In this document: positions 1 to 9,964 of the stretch, one piece after another | Layout of the letters: each line of letters begins with the position of its first letter | Numbering within the stretch: position 1 is the first letter of the stretch | Source of the DNA: an uncultured Oscillospiraceae bacterium | GTDB lineage: Bacteria > Bacillota > Clostridia > Oscillospirales > Oscillospiraceae | Reading direction: 5' to 3' | Length of the DNA: 64,000 nucleotides | Assembly (NCBI GenBank): GCA_947626265.1 | Contig: CANQRM010000015.1 | Location: 16,009-80,008 of the forward strand | Program-made: the position numbers and the translations under genes | Notes under the pieces: model-generated | Told to the model about the DNA's origin: nothing | What the model saw: only the letters and a program-made list of their open reading frames with translations | The model's database searches: none

Positions 1-1
1 G

Positions 2-340
2 GTGAGCATGATGCTGGTCCAGCTTTGCCTGAACGTCTTCGGCGCTATGGATATCCTGCCCTTCACCGGCGTCACCTTCCCCTTCGTGTCCATGGGCGGC
101 ACGAGCCTTCTGGCCTGCTGGATGCTGCTGGCCTTCGTCAAGGGCAGCGACACCCGGGCCAACGCCAGCTTCGCCGTGGTGCGCCCGGAGCGGTTCACCG
201 GCGGCGCCGGCGTGGAGGACGAGGGCGAGCCGGAGGAGGACTACTACAGCCCCGGGGACGGATACTATGGCGGCAGTTCTGATGACGGCTATTACGAAGA
301 CCCTAAGGACAGCTATTACCGGGGAGGCGGGCGCGCATGA
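2..340 (+). CDS. FtsW/RodA/SpoVE-family protein, C-terminal part (5' end outside window)
   Basis: MDILPFTGVTFPFVSMGGTSLLACW matches the conserved SEDS C-terminal motif; followed by an acidic/Tyr-rich tail; directly upstream of a PBP. Confidence 0.85.
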   Translation: MSMMLVQLCLNVFGAMDILPFTGVTFPFVSMGGTSLLACWMLLAFVKGSDTRANASFAVVRPERFTGGAGVEDEGEPEEDYYSPGDGYYGGSSDDGYYEDPKDSYYRGGGRA

Positions 341-1662
341 AAAAAGTCACTACCCGCGCCTTTGCTGTGCTGCTTTTAGTGGCCCTGACCTTGGCCTGCA
401 CCGGCGTGTTCATCTACCGCCTGGCCGTGGACGGGGGCGACTGGGCCACCTTCTACGCCAACCAGAGCATCTATTCCGAGGGCGTTTTGAACCGGGGCTC
501 CGTCGCGGACAGAAACGGCCTTGTCCTGGCCACCGCCAGCGACGAGGGCTTCCACTACGCTGACGACGCCGATATCCGCAAGGCCTGTCTGCACGCCGTG
601 GGCGACCTGGGCGGCAACATAGGCACCAGCATCCTCTCCATGTACCGGGCGGATTTCGTGAACTATTCCTTTTTCACCGGCACCACCGCCGAGGCGGCCA
701 GCATGAAGCTCACCCTGGACGCGGACGTGTGCGCCGCGGCCTACAACGCCATCGCCGGGAAGAAGGGCACGGTGCTGGTCTACAACTACCGCACCGGCGA
801 GATCATTTGCATGGTCTCCACCCCCACCTGGGACCCGGAGTACGGCATCGATTTTGACGCCAGCAGCGAGGCCTATGAGGGCGCGTTCATCAACCGGGCC
901 CTGAGCTCCACCTTCACGCCCGGCTCCGTCTTCAAGCTGGTAACTCTCGCGGCGGCGCTGGAGAACATCCCGGACATATGGCAGCAGACCTTCTACTGCG
1001 ACGGGGACACCATCATCGGCGGCCAGCGGGTGAAGTGTTCCGGCGTGCACGGCACCATCACCGTGGAGCAGGCCCTGGCCCACTCCTGCAACTGCGCCTT
1101 CGGCGAGATCGCCGCCCAGCTTGGCAGCGCCCTCATCAGTCAGTACGCGGAGAAGTACGGCCTCACCTCCTCCCACATGCTCAACGGCAAGATACCCACC
1201 GCCGCGGGCAGCGTGCCCGCCGGGCGCGGGGAGATCGGCGACGCGGCTTGGGAGGGCATCGGCCAGTACGAGGACCTGATAAATCCCTACGCCTTTCTCC
1301 GGTTCATCGGCGCCATCGCCAACGGCGGCGTGTGCGTGGAGCCCACCATCCTCTATGGGGAGAGCGCCGGCTCTACCCAGCTCATGGACCCCAACACCGC
1401 CCAGACCCTCTCCGAGATGATGGGCTACAACGTACAGTACGAGTACGGCGCCGGTACATATCCGGGCCTGGAGATGCACGCCAAGACCGGCACCGCCGAG
1501 ACCTACGGCGGCACCCACGCCTGGTTTGCCGGCTTCATCACCAACGCCAACGCCCCCTATGCCTTCGTGGTCATGGCGGAGCGGGCCGGCGGCGGCTACT
1601 ACGTGGCCTCCCCCATCGCCAACGCCACGCTGCAGAAAGCGGTGCAAAAGGCGGGCGGGTGA
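337..1662 (+). CDS. Penicillin-binding protein (transpeptidase, PbpA-like)
   Basis: N-terminal TM; STFTPGSVFKL (SxxK), SCN and KTGTAE motifs; ATGA overlap with upstream FtsW/RodA. Confidence 0.93.
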   Translation: MKKVTTRAFAVLLLVALTLACTGVFIYRLAVDGGDWATFYANQSIYSEGVLNRGSVADRNGLVLATASDEGFHYADDADIRKACLHAVGDLGGNIGTSILSMYRADFVNYSFFTGTTAEAASMKLTLDADVCAAAYNAIAGKKGTVLVYNYRTGEIICMVSTPTWDPEYGIDFDASSEAYEGAFINRALSSTFTPGSVFKLVTLAAALENIPDIWQQTFYCDGDTIIGGQRVKCSGVHGTITVEQALAHSCNCAFGEIAAQLGSALISQYAEKYGLTSSHMLNGKIPTAAGSVPAGRGEIGDAAWEGIGQYEDLINPYAFLRFIGAIANGGVCVEPTILYGESAGSTQLMDPNTAQTLSEMMGYNVQYEYGAGTYPGLEMHAKTGTAETYGGTHAWFAGFITNANAPYAFVVMAERAGGGYYVASPIANATLQKAVQKAGG

Positions 1663-1672
1663 GCACCAACCC

Positions 1673-1817
1673 GACGGGCGAGGCCGCCCATTGAGGACGC
1701 AGGTTTTGCCCGGACGGGCCCGACAGTATGCCTGCTGCTAAAGTTCGCTTCGCTCACCAACCGCATCCGGCACACTGCCGGCTCCCGCCGGGCGTCGGAC
1801 TGGCATAGGGCGGCCCC
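1673..1817 (+). repeat. Dispersed intergenic repeat family 1, copy A
   Basis: gacgggcgaggccgccc...gcccgacagtatgcctgctgctaaagttcgcttcgctcaccaaccgcatccggcacactgccggctcccgccgggcgtcggactggcatagggcggc; near-identical to 45389-45530. Confidence 0.9.
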
Positions 1818-1843
1818 CATAATCTTACAAGGAATCACACCTC

Positions 1844-3712
1844 ATGATTGATATATCCCTGCACAACGTAAAAAAGAGCTTCGGCGGCGTGGAGATCCTC
1901 CGGGGCGTCAGCTTTGACGTCCAATCCGGCGAGCGGGTGGCCCTCTTAGGCCCCAACGGCGCGGGAAAGACCACCCTCCTTCGCATCCTCACCGGCGCGC
2001 TGGAGCCCGACGAGGGGGAGGTGGTGCTGGCCGCAGGCAAGCGCATCGGTCTCATCAGCCAGATACCCGTCTACCCCGAGGGCTACACCACCGAGGACGT
2101 GCTCCGCTCCGCCGTGCGCCACCTGGACGACATCCGGGAGCAGATGACCCAGCTTGAAGCGGCCATGGCCACGGACGCCTCCCCCGCCACGCTCTCCAAA
2201 TACGACCGCCTGGCCGCGGAGTTTGACCGGCTGGGGGGCTATGACGCGGACTTCGAGCGGGACAGGGTAGCCAACGGCCTGGACCTCTCCCCCGCCATGC
2301 GGGAGCAGCTTTTTGAGAGCCTCTCCGGCGGGGAGAAGACGAGGGTGAACCTGGCCCGGCTCCTATTGGAGGACACCGACATATTGCTCCTGGACGAGCC
2401 CACCAACCACTTAGACCTTAAGAGCACCCAGTGGCTGGAGGGGTTCCTCGCCAGGTTCAAGGGCACCGTCCTCACCGTCAGCCATGACCGGTGGTTTTTG
2501 GACAATATCGCCCAGCGGACCATCGAACTGGACAACGGCGTGTGCCAGTTCTACGCGGGCAACTACAGCTTCTACATCGAGGAAAAACAGCGCCGATACC
2601 AGGAGCTGCGCCGGCAGTATGAGAAGAGCCAGCGGGAGATAGCCCACCTGGAGGAGGCGGCCAAAAACCTGCGCCTGTGGGCGTTTTTGGGCAACGACAA
2701 GCTCTACAAGCGGGCCTTCTCCATGGAAAAGCGCATCGCGAAACTGCAGACGGCCCCCAAGCCCACTCAGGCAAAAAAGCTCTCCGTCCGGTTCAAGGAG
2801 CGGGACTTTTTCGGCGACGAGGTGCTGGTGGCCCAGGACCTGGGCAAATCCTACGGCGAAAAGCGGCTTTTTGAGCACCTGGACCTTCTTATCCGCCCCG
2901 GGGAGCGGGTGGCCGTCATGGGCGACAACGGCAGCGGCAAGTCCACCCTGGTGAAGATCATCCTGGGCGAGGTGACCCCGGACACGGGCTACACCCGCCT
3001 GGGCCCCGCCATCCGGGCGGCCTATCTGCCCCAGCAGGTGACCTTCGCCCACCCTGAGCGGACGCTGGTGGACACCCTCATCTACGACGACAAGGCCCAG
3101 CCCCAGGGCGCCCGGGACCGCCTGGCCGCCTTCAACTTCACCGGCGAGGACGTGTTCAAGACCGTGGGCAGCCTCTCCGGCGGCGAGCAGAGCAGGCTGA
3201 GGCTCTGCATGCTCATGAAATCGGACATCAACTTTTTGATTCTTGACGAGCCCACCAACCATTTGGATATCGCCAGCCGCGAGTGGATAGAGCAGGCATT
3301 GGACGACTACGGCGGCACGCTTTTGTTCGTAAGCCACGACCGGTGGTTCACGGACCGGTTCGCCACAAGGGTGTGGGAGCTCAAGACCGGCGTGCTCACG
3401 GACTTTCCCGGGGGCTATACGGAGTACGAGGCCTATAAGGCCCGGCAGGCGGAGCTCACCCAGATCGCCAAGCACCATGAGCCCAAGGCGAAGGCCACCC
3501 GCCCCCCGCGGGAAAAGGACCCGGCCAAGCGCCTGGCCAAGGTGGAGCGGGAGATAGAGAAGCTGGAAGCGGCCCTCGCGGACATATCCGCCCGGGAGGA
3601 GGCCGCCGCCACCGACTACCAGAAGCTCATGGAGCTTTCCGAGGAGCGGGCGGGCGTGCAGGAGCAGCTGGACGGCCTCTACGAGCAGTGGGAGGCGCTG
3701 GCGGAGGGATGA
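1844..3712 (+). CDS. ABC-F family ATP-binding cassette protein
   Basis: Two ABC domains (GPNGAGKTT / GDNGSGKST; LSGGEKTR / LSGGEQSR; LLDEPTNHLD twice), coiled-coil C-terminus, no TM. Confidence 0.95.
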   Translation: MIDISLHNVKKSFGGVEILRGVSFDVQSGERVALLGPNGAGKTTLLRILTGALEPDEGEVVLAAGKRIGLISQIPVYPEGYTTEDVLRSAVRHLDDIREQMTQLEAAMATDASPATLSKYDRLAAEFDRLGGYDADFERDRVANGLDLSPAMREQLFESLSGGEKTRVNLARLLLEDTDILLLDEPTNHLDLKSTQWLEGFLARFKGTVLTVSHDRWFLDNIAQRTIELDNGVCQFYAGNYSFYIEEKQRRYQELRRQYEKSQREIAHLEEAAKNLRLWAFLGNDKLYKRAFSMEKRIAKLQTAPKPTQAKKLSVRFKERDFFGDEVLVAQDLGKSYGEKRLFEHLDLLIRPGERVAVMGDNGSGKSTLVKIILGEVTPDTGYTRLGPAIRAAYLPQQVTFAHPERTLVDTLIYDDKAQPQGARDRLAAFNFTGEDVFKTVGSLSGGEQSRLRLCMLMKSDINFLILDEPTNHLDIASREWIEQALDDYGGTLLFVSHDRWFTDRFATRVWELKTGVLTDFPGGYTEYEAYKARQAELTQIAKHHEPKAKATRPPREKDPAKRLAKVEREIEKLEAALADISAREEAAATDYQKLMELSEERAGVQEQLDGLYEQWEALAEG

Positions 3713-4452
3713 AGAACGCCTTATTCATCGGCGCCGGCCTGCTTATCATCGCGGCGGCGGTATTCGAGTTCGCCCTGGTGGGCTACCGGGTGACGGCGGT
3801 GCTCCTCTTAGCGGGCGCGGCGGTGCTTGCCATATTCGGCTTCCTCGCGGGGAAGACTAGCAAGGCGGCCAAGGCCGCCCGCATAGCCCTGGCAGCGTTC
3901 CTCGTCATCGGCTGCGGGTGCTTTCTGGCGGCGGAGATACCCATTCTCGCCGACTGCCATTCCGACGCCGACACCTCCGCGCCTTATCTCATCGTCTGCG
4001 GCGCGGGCCTCAACGGCGACAAGCCCTCCCGCTCCCTGGCGGACCGGCTGAGCGCCGCGCTCACGTGGCTGGAGGAGAACCCGGACAGCGCCGCTGTCCT
4101 CACCGGCAGCCAGGGGCCCCGGGAGGCCCTGTCCGAGGGCCAGGCCATGGTGGACTGGCTCACGGCCCACGGCGTGGACCCCGCCCGGCTCATCCTGGAG
4201 GACCGGGCGGATAACAGCTATGAGAACATCGCCAATTCCCTCGCCCTCATCCGGGCCCGGGAGCCGGGCTATGACGGCCGGGTGGCCATCCTATCCAGCG
4301 AGTACCACCTGCACCGCCTGGGGTACATGGCCGAACACCTGGGCTGTGAGGCCGCGCTGGTGGCCGCGAAAACAAGCATCTTCCCCCTGTTCGTCAACTA
4401 CGCCGTCCGGGAGGCCTTTGCCATGTGGAAGCTCTGGGTCTTCGGGATGTAG
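3709..4452 (+). CDS. YdcF/DUF218-family membrane protein
   Basis: N-terminal TM helices, LIVCGAGLNGDKPSRSLADRLSAA...TGSQG...ILEDRADNSYENI typical of DUF218; start at ATG 3709 overlapping the ABC-F stop. Confidence 0.88.
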   Translation: MKNALFIGAGLLIIAAAVFEFALVGYRVTAVLLLAGAAVLAIFGFLAGKTSKAAKAARIALAAFLVIGCGCFLAAEIPILADCHSDADTSAPYLIVCGAGLNGDKPSRSLADRLSAALTWLEENPDSAAVLTGSQGPREALSEGQAMVDWLTAHGVDPARLILEDRADNSYENIANSLALIRAREPGYDGRVAILSSEYHLHRLGYMAEHLGCEAALVAAKTSIFPLFVNYAVREAFAMWKLWVFGM

Positions 4453-4471
4453 CAAATAAGGAGGCTATACC

Positions 4472-5659
4472 ATGCTCACTCTGGACATGATATGGGACGC
4501 CCAGTCGGCCCTGCGGGGCATCGCCCGGCGCACGCCCCTGGAGAATGCCCCCCGCATCGGCAAAAACCTCTACATCAAGGCGGAGAACCTGCAGCTCACG
4601 GGCTCCTTCAAGCTCCGGGGCGGCTACAACAAGATACGCTCCCTGGCCCCGGAGGAGGCCGCCCGGGGCGTCATCGCCTGCTCCGCCGGCAACCATGCCC
4701 AGGGCATCGCCCTGTCCGCGGCCAAGCTGGGCATCCGGGCCATCATCTGCATGCCCGCCGGCGCCCCCATCAGCAAGGTGGAGGCCACCCGCAGCTACGG
4801 CGCGGAGGTGGTGCTGGTGCCGGGCATATACGACGACACCGCCCGGGAGGCGGCCCGCCTTGCGGAGGAAAACGGCTACACCTTCGCCCACCCCTTTGAT
4901 GACGCCTACGTCATCGCCGGCCAGGGCACCATCGGCCTGGAGATATTGGAGCAGCTGCCCGACGTGGAGCAGATCGTCTGCCCCATCGGCGGGGGCGGGC
5001 TCATCTCCGGCATTGCCTTCGCCGTGAAGAGTCTGAAGCCCTCCTGCCAGATCGTGGGCGTCCAGGCCGCCCAGGTGGGCTCCATGTACGAGTCCGTCCG
5101 CATGGGCAAGATCGTCACCGTTCCCGATAGGGACACCATCGCCGACGGCATCCACGTCCTCACCCCCGGCAAGCTCACCTTTGACCTGTGCCGGGAGTAT
5201 GTGGACGACATCGTCACCGTGAACGAGGACGAGATATGCGCCGCCATGCTCTCCCTCATGGAGAACCAGAAGACCGTCTCCGAGGGTGCCGGGGCCGCCT
5301 CTGTGGCCGCCTGCATGTTCGGGAAGGTGGACATGTCGAAGAAGACCGTGTGCGTGGTGTCCGGCGGCAACGTGGACGTGACCACGCTCTCCCGGGTCAT
5401 CACCAAGGGCCTCGTCAAATCCGGCCGCATCGTGGAGCTGTCCGTAGAGGTAGCCGACAAGCCCGGCAGCCTCATCGACCTGTTGCAGATCGTATCCCAG
5501 ACCGGGGCCAACGTGGTGCGCATCCACCATGCCCGGGAGGATGAGCACGCCGCCGTGGGCACCTGCACCGTCACCATGGTCCTGGAGACCCGGGACGCCG
5601 AGCACGTGGCCCACATCAAAAAGTCTCTCCTGGGCAAGGGTTACCCCCTATTAAACTAA
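4472..5659 (+). CDS. ilvA: Threonine ammonia-lyase (biosynthetic/catabolic, with C-terminal ACT domain)
   Basis: GSFKLRGGYNKI PLP-lysine motif, GGGGLISG, C-terminal ACT-like domain. Confidence 0.93.
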   Translation: MLTLDMIWDAQSALRGIARRTPLENAPRIGKNLYIKAENLQLTGSFKLRGGYNKIRSLAPEEAARGVIACSAGNHAQGIALSAAKLGIRAIICMPAGAPISKVEATRSYGAEVVLVPGIYDDTAREAARLAEENGYTFAHPFDDAYVIAGQGTIGLEILEQLPDVEQIVCPIGGGGLISGIAFAVKSLKPSCQIVGVQAAQVGSMYESVRMGKIVTVPDRDTIADGIHVLTPGKLTFDLCREYVDDIVTVNEDEICAAMLSLMENQKTVSEGAGAASVAACMFGKVDMSKKTVCVVSGGNVDVTTLSRVITKGLVKSGRIVELSVEVADKPGSLIDLLQIVSQTGANVVRIHHAREDEHAAVGTCTVTMVLETRDAEHVAHIKKSLLGKGYPLLN

Positions 5660-5677
5660 AGAAAGGAACTGACTGAC

Positions 5678-6058
5678 ATGCTGGAAAAGACCTATACCCC
5701 CGACGCCCCAGAGGCCATCGGCCCCTACTCCCAGGCCGTGAAGGCGAACGGCTTCCTCTTCGCCTCCGGCCAGGTCCCCCTCATGCCCGGCACCGGTGAG
5801 GTGGTGGGCGCCGCCATCGAGGAACAGACCCACCGGGCCTGCCAGAACATCGCCGCCATATTGAAGGCCAACGGCCTGGGCTTTGAGGACGTGGTGAAGA
5901 CCACCTGCTTTCTCGCCGACATGGGCGACTTCGCCGCCTTCAACGGCGTGTACGCCCAGTACTTCACCGGCAAGCCCGCCCGCTCCTGCGTGGCGGTGAA
6001 GGAACTGCCCAAAAAGGTGCTGTGCGAGATCGAGATCGTCGCCGCCCTGCATCAATAA
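5678..6058 (+). CDS. ridA: RidA family reactive intermediate/imine deaminase
   Basis: AIGPYSQAVKANGFLFASGQVPL...RSCVAVKELPK..CEIEIVA signature. Confidence 0.95.
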   Translation: MLEKTYTPDAPEAIGPYSQAVKANGFLFASGQVPLMPGTGEVVGAAIEEQTHRACQNIAAILKANGLGFEDVVKTTCFLADMGDFAAFNGVYAQYFTGKPARSCVAVKELPKKVLCEIEIVAALHQ

Positions 6059-6071
6059 GTTGACATAATGT

Positions 6072-6108
6072 ATCACCGCCCGGTGTATCGCCGGGCGGTG
6101 ATTTTTTG
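6072..6108 (+). terminator. Rho-independent terminator after ridA
   Basis: atcaccgcccgg-tgtatcg-ccgggcggtgat + tttttt, 12-bp perfect stem. Confidence 0.9.
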
Positions 6109-6114
6109 CGGTTT

Positions 6115-6933
6115 TCAGTTGAAGCGCAGCTCGTTCAGGTCGCAGGAGACGGCGACGGTGAAGGGGGTCCCGCCGTCGGTGGTCAGGGCAAGATAGGACC
6201 CATACTCCCCGTCCTGTATCACGTCCCGCGGGGCGTCCCGCAGGCCCAGCCGGTCCGCGAACATCCACAGCATCGTATAGCTGACGGCATTGGAGATGTC
6301 CTGCATCTCCTCCACGGATACCTCCCCGTAGGGCAAGGCCGTGGGCGCCGGGTCGGGCGGCACCGTCCCGTCGGGCGTCACGCCTTCGCCGGTTTCTCCG
6401 TCGGCCAGGCGTATGCGCAGGGACACCACCTGTCCGCTGCGCTCGTCCACCAGAGCTGTGGCGTCCACCTGGCGCAGAGCCTCATAGCCCAGCATGGCCC
6501 ACAGGGGGACCTCCTCCCGGCCGGAGGCGGCGACCTCCCACAGGACCACGCTCTCGCCCCCCGGCCCCACGTAGAGCCAGGGCGATGTGTCCGTCACATA
6601 AAACCCGGTGGCGTAGCCTATCCGGTCATAAACCTCCTCCAGCGTGTCGATCGCGATGCGGCCGGCCTGGCCCTCGTTCATCTGCCGGCCCGTGTCCAAC
6701 CGGACCCGGGACTGGTAGGTCTGGACCATATAGAGGGTGTCCTCTACGCTGAGCTCCGCCAGCAGGCTCAGGTCCACCGTCTCCACCCGCTGGCTCTGCA
6801 CAGTGCTCTCCAGCCGGGCGTCCTGAATGGCCAGGGCCGCCTCCGGCAGCAGGGCGCTGATGGCCACCACCAGCGCGGTCAGAATGAGCCAAAGGGCCGT
6901 CTTTCTCTTCATAGCCGCCCTCCGTTCAAGCAT
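6115..6933 (-). CDS. Hypothetical membrane-anchored protein in two-component operon
   Basis: N-terminal TM; overlaps the end of the histidine kinase ORF. Confidence 0.75.
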   Translation of the reverse strand: MLERRAAMKRKTALWLILTALVVAISALLPEAALAIQDARLESTVQSQRVETVDLSLLAELSVEDTLYMVQTYQSRVRLDTGRQMNEGQAGRIAIDTLEEVYDRIGYATGFYVTDTSPWLYVGPGGESVVLWEVAASGREEVPLWAMLGYEALRQVDATALVDERSGQVVSLRIRLADGETGEGVTPDGTVPPDPAPTALPYGEVSVEEMQDISNAVSYTMLWMFADRLGLRDAPRDVIQDGEYGSYLALTTDGGTPFTVAVSCDLNELRFN

Positions 6934-8300
6934 ACCGTCACGATGGTGCCCTTGCCCTGGGCGCTCTGAAATTCCATAGTCCCGTCATGCAGCGCCACGA
7001 TCTCCTGACACAGGGCCAGCCCCAGCCCCACACCCCCCTGGGCCCGGGAGCGGGACTTATCCACCCGGTAGAAGGCCTCGGTGATGCGGCTGATCTCCTT
7101 TTGGGGCATGCCCCGGCCGTTGTCCACCACCTGGATGCGGCAGCCGGTATCGGTCATCTGGCCCAGCACGTAGATGTTCCCCGCCCCGTCCATGGCCTTG
7201 CGGGCGTTGTCGATGAGGTTGATGACCAGGCTCTTCACCAGGTCCGGCTCCATCCGGCACCGCCCCTCCTCGCACCGGCACTGCAAAATGATGTCCTTTT
7301 CCAGCATGGAGGGCCGCAGCACCTGCACCAGGGCGGAGATGACCGCCTTGGGGGAGCCCTCGGTGAGCTCAAAGTCCCGCTTCCGCAGCACCAGAAGGTC
7401 AAGAAGCTTCAGGGACAGACTTTCCAGCCGCCGGCCCTCGGAGAAGATGTAGTTGGCGGCCTTCTGCTGGTCCTCCTCCGTGAGGCTCTGGCCCCGGAGA
7501 AGGTCCGCGTAGCCGATGATGGAGGTCATGGGGGTCTTCATCTCGTGGGCAAAGCTGCCCATGAATTCCTCCTGCCGGCGCATGGCCTCCTGCAGGGCGG
7601 CGATGTCCTCCTCCACCCGGTCGGTCATGACGTTGAAGTCTCCGGCCAGCTGCTCGAACTCGTCCCCGGAGCGGATGTTGGCCCGGCTGGAAAGGTTGCC
7701 CCCGGCGATCTGCCGCGTCACCCGTGAAAGCTGATAGAGGGGCCGGGTCAGGTACATGGAGAGAAACCAGCTCATGACCACCCCCACGGCCACCACCGCC
7801 GCCAGCAGGCGGTAGTAGATATTCAGCTGTATCTGCCGCAGGGTATAGAGGTGGCTCACGGAATAGCCCGCGTCTAAATAGAGGTAGGAGTTGTTCACCT
7901 GCAGCGCGCCGGATACCTGCAGGATGCCCGCGCCGTCCTCCGCCCAGAGCCGCACCGTGCACAGCTCCGGCTCGCCCCCCGTTTCCGCCGGAAAGGGCAG
8001 GCTCCCGCTCTCATAGAGGGACCGCGCCCCGTCGGACAGGCGCAGGCCGCTCCAGGGCGCGTCGGCCTGGCTGTCCAGCTGGCGCAGGGTGCCCGTCAGG
8101 TCCTCATAGCCCGTCTGAGGGGAGATGGAGTTTGCCAGCACCATGGTGCTCTCCACCATGCGAAAACTGCGGACGGCCGTGTCCCGCTCGCTTTCCAGGC
8201 TCTGCCGGAAGGAGACGGATATGAGCATGCTGCCCCCGGCCCCGAATACCAGGGCCAGGAGCATCACGATGCACAGCGTCATCCGCAGTCGAAATCTCAT
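6909..8300 (-). CDS. Sensor histidine kinase (HAMP, HisKA, HATPase)
   Basis: FAHEMKTPMTSIIGYADLL H-box; NLIDNARKA N-box; GRGM G1; GVGLGLALC G2. Confidence 0.95.
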   Translation of the reverse strand: MRFRLRMTLCIVMLLALVFGAGGSMLISVSFRQSLESERDTAVRSFRMVESTMVLANSISPQTGYEDLTGTLRQLDSQADAPWSGLRLSDGARSLYESGSLPFPAETGGEPELCTVRLWAEDGAGILQVSGALQVNNSYLYLDAGYSVSHLYTLRQIQLNIYYRLLAAVVAVGVVMSWFLSMYLTRPLYQLSRVTRQIAGGNLSSRANIRSGDEFEQLAGDFNVMTDRVEEDIAALQEAMRRQEEFMGSFAHEMKTPMTSIIGYADLLRGQSLTEEDQQKAANYIFSEGRRLESLSLKLLDLLVLRKRDFELTEGSPKAVISALVQVLRPSMLEKDIILQCRCEEGRCRMEPDLVKSLVINLIDNARKAMDGAGNIYVLGQMTDTGCRIQVVDNGRGMPQKEISRITEAFYRVDKSRSRAQGGVGLGLALCQEIVALHDGTMEFQSAQGKGTIVTVCLNGGRL

Positions 8301-8306
8301 ATATCC

Positions 8307-8960
8307 TTACGCTTCCAGGCGGTAGCCCACCTTGGGCAGGGCCACCAGACGGTCCTCCCAGCCCACCTTCCGGCGCATGCGCTGGACGTGCAGGTCCACG
8401 GTGCGGCTGCCGCTCATATAGTCGCCGCCCCACACCCGCTCATAGATGGTCTCCCGGTAGAGGGCCACGCCCGGGTTGCGGGCGAAGAGGAGCAAGAGCT
8501 CATATTCCTTGGCGGTGAGGGGGATGTCCTCCCCGTTCCGGGCCACGGTCATGGAGCGTGTGTCGATGTCCAGCCCGCCCACGTGCAGCACCTCGTCCAG
8601 CTTGTTGTACCGGCGCAGGACCACCTCCACCCGTGCCAGCAGCTCCAGCACCTCAAAGGGCTTGATGATATAGTCCTCCGCCCCCATCCGCAGGCCTTTG
8701 ACCCGGTCGTCCAGGGCGTTTTTCGCCGTGAGGAAGATGACCGGGATGCCCAGGGGCCGGATATAGTCCATGAGGGCGAAGCCGTCCACGCCGGGGAGCA
8801 TCACGTCCAGCAATATGAGGTCGAACCGCTCCGTCTCCAGCGTATCCGCCGCGGCCAGCCCGTCGTAGACGCAGGCGCACTCATAGCCCGCCTTCTGAAG
8901 GCTCATGCGGATGAGGTCCGAGATGGGCCGTTCGTCCTCCACCACCAGGATACGTATCAT
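8307..8960 (-). CDS. OmpR/PhoB-type response regulator
   Basis: Receiver domain (LLDVMLPGVDGF, LTAK) and winged-helix C-terminus (RTVDLHVQRMRRKVG). Confidence 0.95.
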   Translation of the reverse strand: MIRILVVEDERPISDLIRMSLQKAGYECACVYDGLAAADTLETERFDLILLDVMLPGVDGFALMDYIRPLGIPVIFLTAKNALDDRVKGLRMGAEDYIIKPFEVLELLARVEVVLRRYNKLDEVLHVGGLDIDTRSMTVARNGEDIPLTAKEYELLLLFARNPGVALYRETIYERVWGGDYMSGSRTVDLHVQRMRRKVGWEDRLVALPKVGYRLEA

Positions 8961-8984
8961 GCTCTTCTCTCTTTCCCGCCGGGT

Positions 8985-9803
8985 TTACAGCCGCTGGGAG
9001 AACTCCCACAGCCGGGACACGTCCGCGTCCTCCACCTTTCCGCTGTCGCAGGCCGCGGCGATGGCGGCGTCCAGAGGCAGGCTCACGGTGTTGCCGATGC
9101 CGAGGCGCATGCCCTGCTCCTCCGCGTGGCTCCGGCCGAAGATGGGCAGCTTCTGCCCGCAGCAGGGGCACTCGTACCAGGCCATGTTCTCCACCAGCCC
9201 CAGCACGGGCACGTTCATCATCTTCGCCATATTCACGGCCTTCTCCACGATCATGCCCACCAGGTCCTGGGGGGTGGTGACCACCACCACGCCGCTGATG
9301 GGCAGGGACTGGAACACCGTCAGGGGCACGTCCCCCGTCCCGGGGGGCATGTCCACGAACATATAGTCCAGGTCGCCCCAGATGACGTCCGTCCAGAACT
9401 GCTTCACCGCCGAGGCGATGATGGGCCCCCGCCACACCACCGGGTCGGTCTCGCTGTCCAGAAGCAGGTTGATGCTCATGATCTTCACGCCGTCCCGGCT
9501 CACCAGGGCGGGCAGGCCCTTCTCTGTGGGCTGGGGTCTGTCGTGGACGCCGAAGGCGGTGGGGATGGAGGGGCCGGTGATGTCCGCGTCCAGCACGCCC
9601 ACCTTCTTCCCCGCCTTGGCGGTGCTGACCGCCAGCATGGAGGTCACCATGCTCTTGCCCACGCCGCCCTTGCCGCTGACGACGGCGATGACCTTGCCGA
9701 CGCGGGAGGCCTCGTTCAAAGGCTCCAGGAGGCTGGAGGGCTCAGTGCGCTGGGAGCAGTCCACCCCGCAGCTGGAGCAGTCATGGGAACACGTCTCGCT
9801 CAT
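8985..9803 (-). CDS. Mrp/NBP35 family P-loop ATPase (Fe-S cluster carrier)
   Basis: VVSGKGGVGKSMVTSMLA; VDMPPGTGDVPLT; CPCC; N-terminal Cys-rich CSHDCSSCGVDC. Confidence 0.95.
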   Translation of the reverse strand: MSETCSHDCSSCGVDCSQRTEPSSLLEPLNEASRVGKVIAVVSGKGGVGKSMVTSMLAVSTAKAGKKVGVLDADITGPSIPTAFGVHDRPQPTEKGLPALVSRDGVKIMSINLLLDSETDPVVWRGPIIASAVKQFWTDVIWGDLDYMFVDMPPGTGDVPLTVFQSLPISGVVVVTTPQDLVGMIVEKAVNMAKMMNVPVLGLVENMAWYECPCCGQKLPIFGRSHAEEQGMRLGIGNTVSLPLDAAIAAACDSGKVEDADVSRLWEFSQRL

Positions 9804-9907
9804 ATATCTTCACTCCTATGTTTTAGTATTGGTCCAAAAGGTAGTATATCCATCCGCCCCGGCTTTGTCAACGCCGCGACATGGACCTGCCCATATGCCA
9901 AAAAGCC

Positions 9908-9942
9908 CGAAAAAAGGGACGTTGGAGCTTGTCCAACGTCCC
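9908..9942 (-). terminator. Rho-independent terminator
   Basis: gggacgttgga-caagc-tccaacgtccc + T-tract on minus strand. Confidence 0.9.
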
Positions 9943-9964
9943 TGTCCTTCGGAAAATTTAATAA

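Noticed and set aside
1599-1838. Shared peptide CQSDARREPxVCRMRLVSxANFSSRHTVGPVRAKPA in ORFs 1599-1838(-) and 44988-45755(-)
   Set aside because: Similarity results from both ORFs reading through copies of intergenic repeat family 1; no RBS or plausible gene structure.
6059-6068. GTTGACATAA copies as -35 promoter elements (TTGACA)
   Set aside because: Several copies read GTTTACATAA, many lie inside genes, and no -10 lies at proper spacing in those examined; the XerD-arm explanation fits the full 12-mer better.
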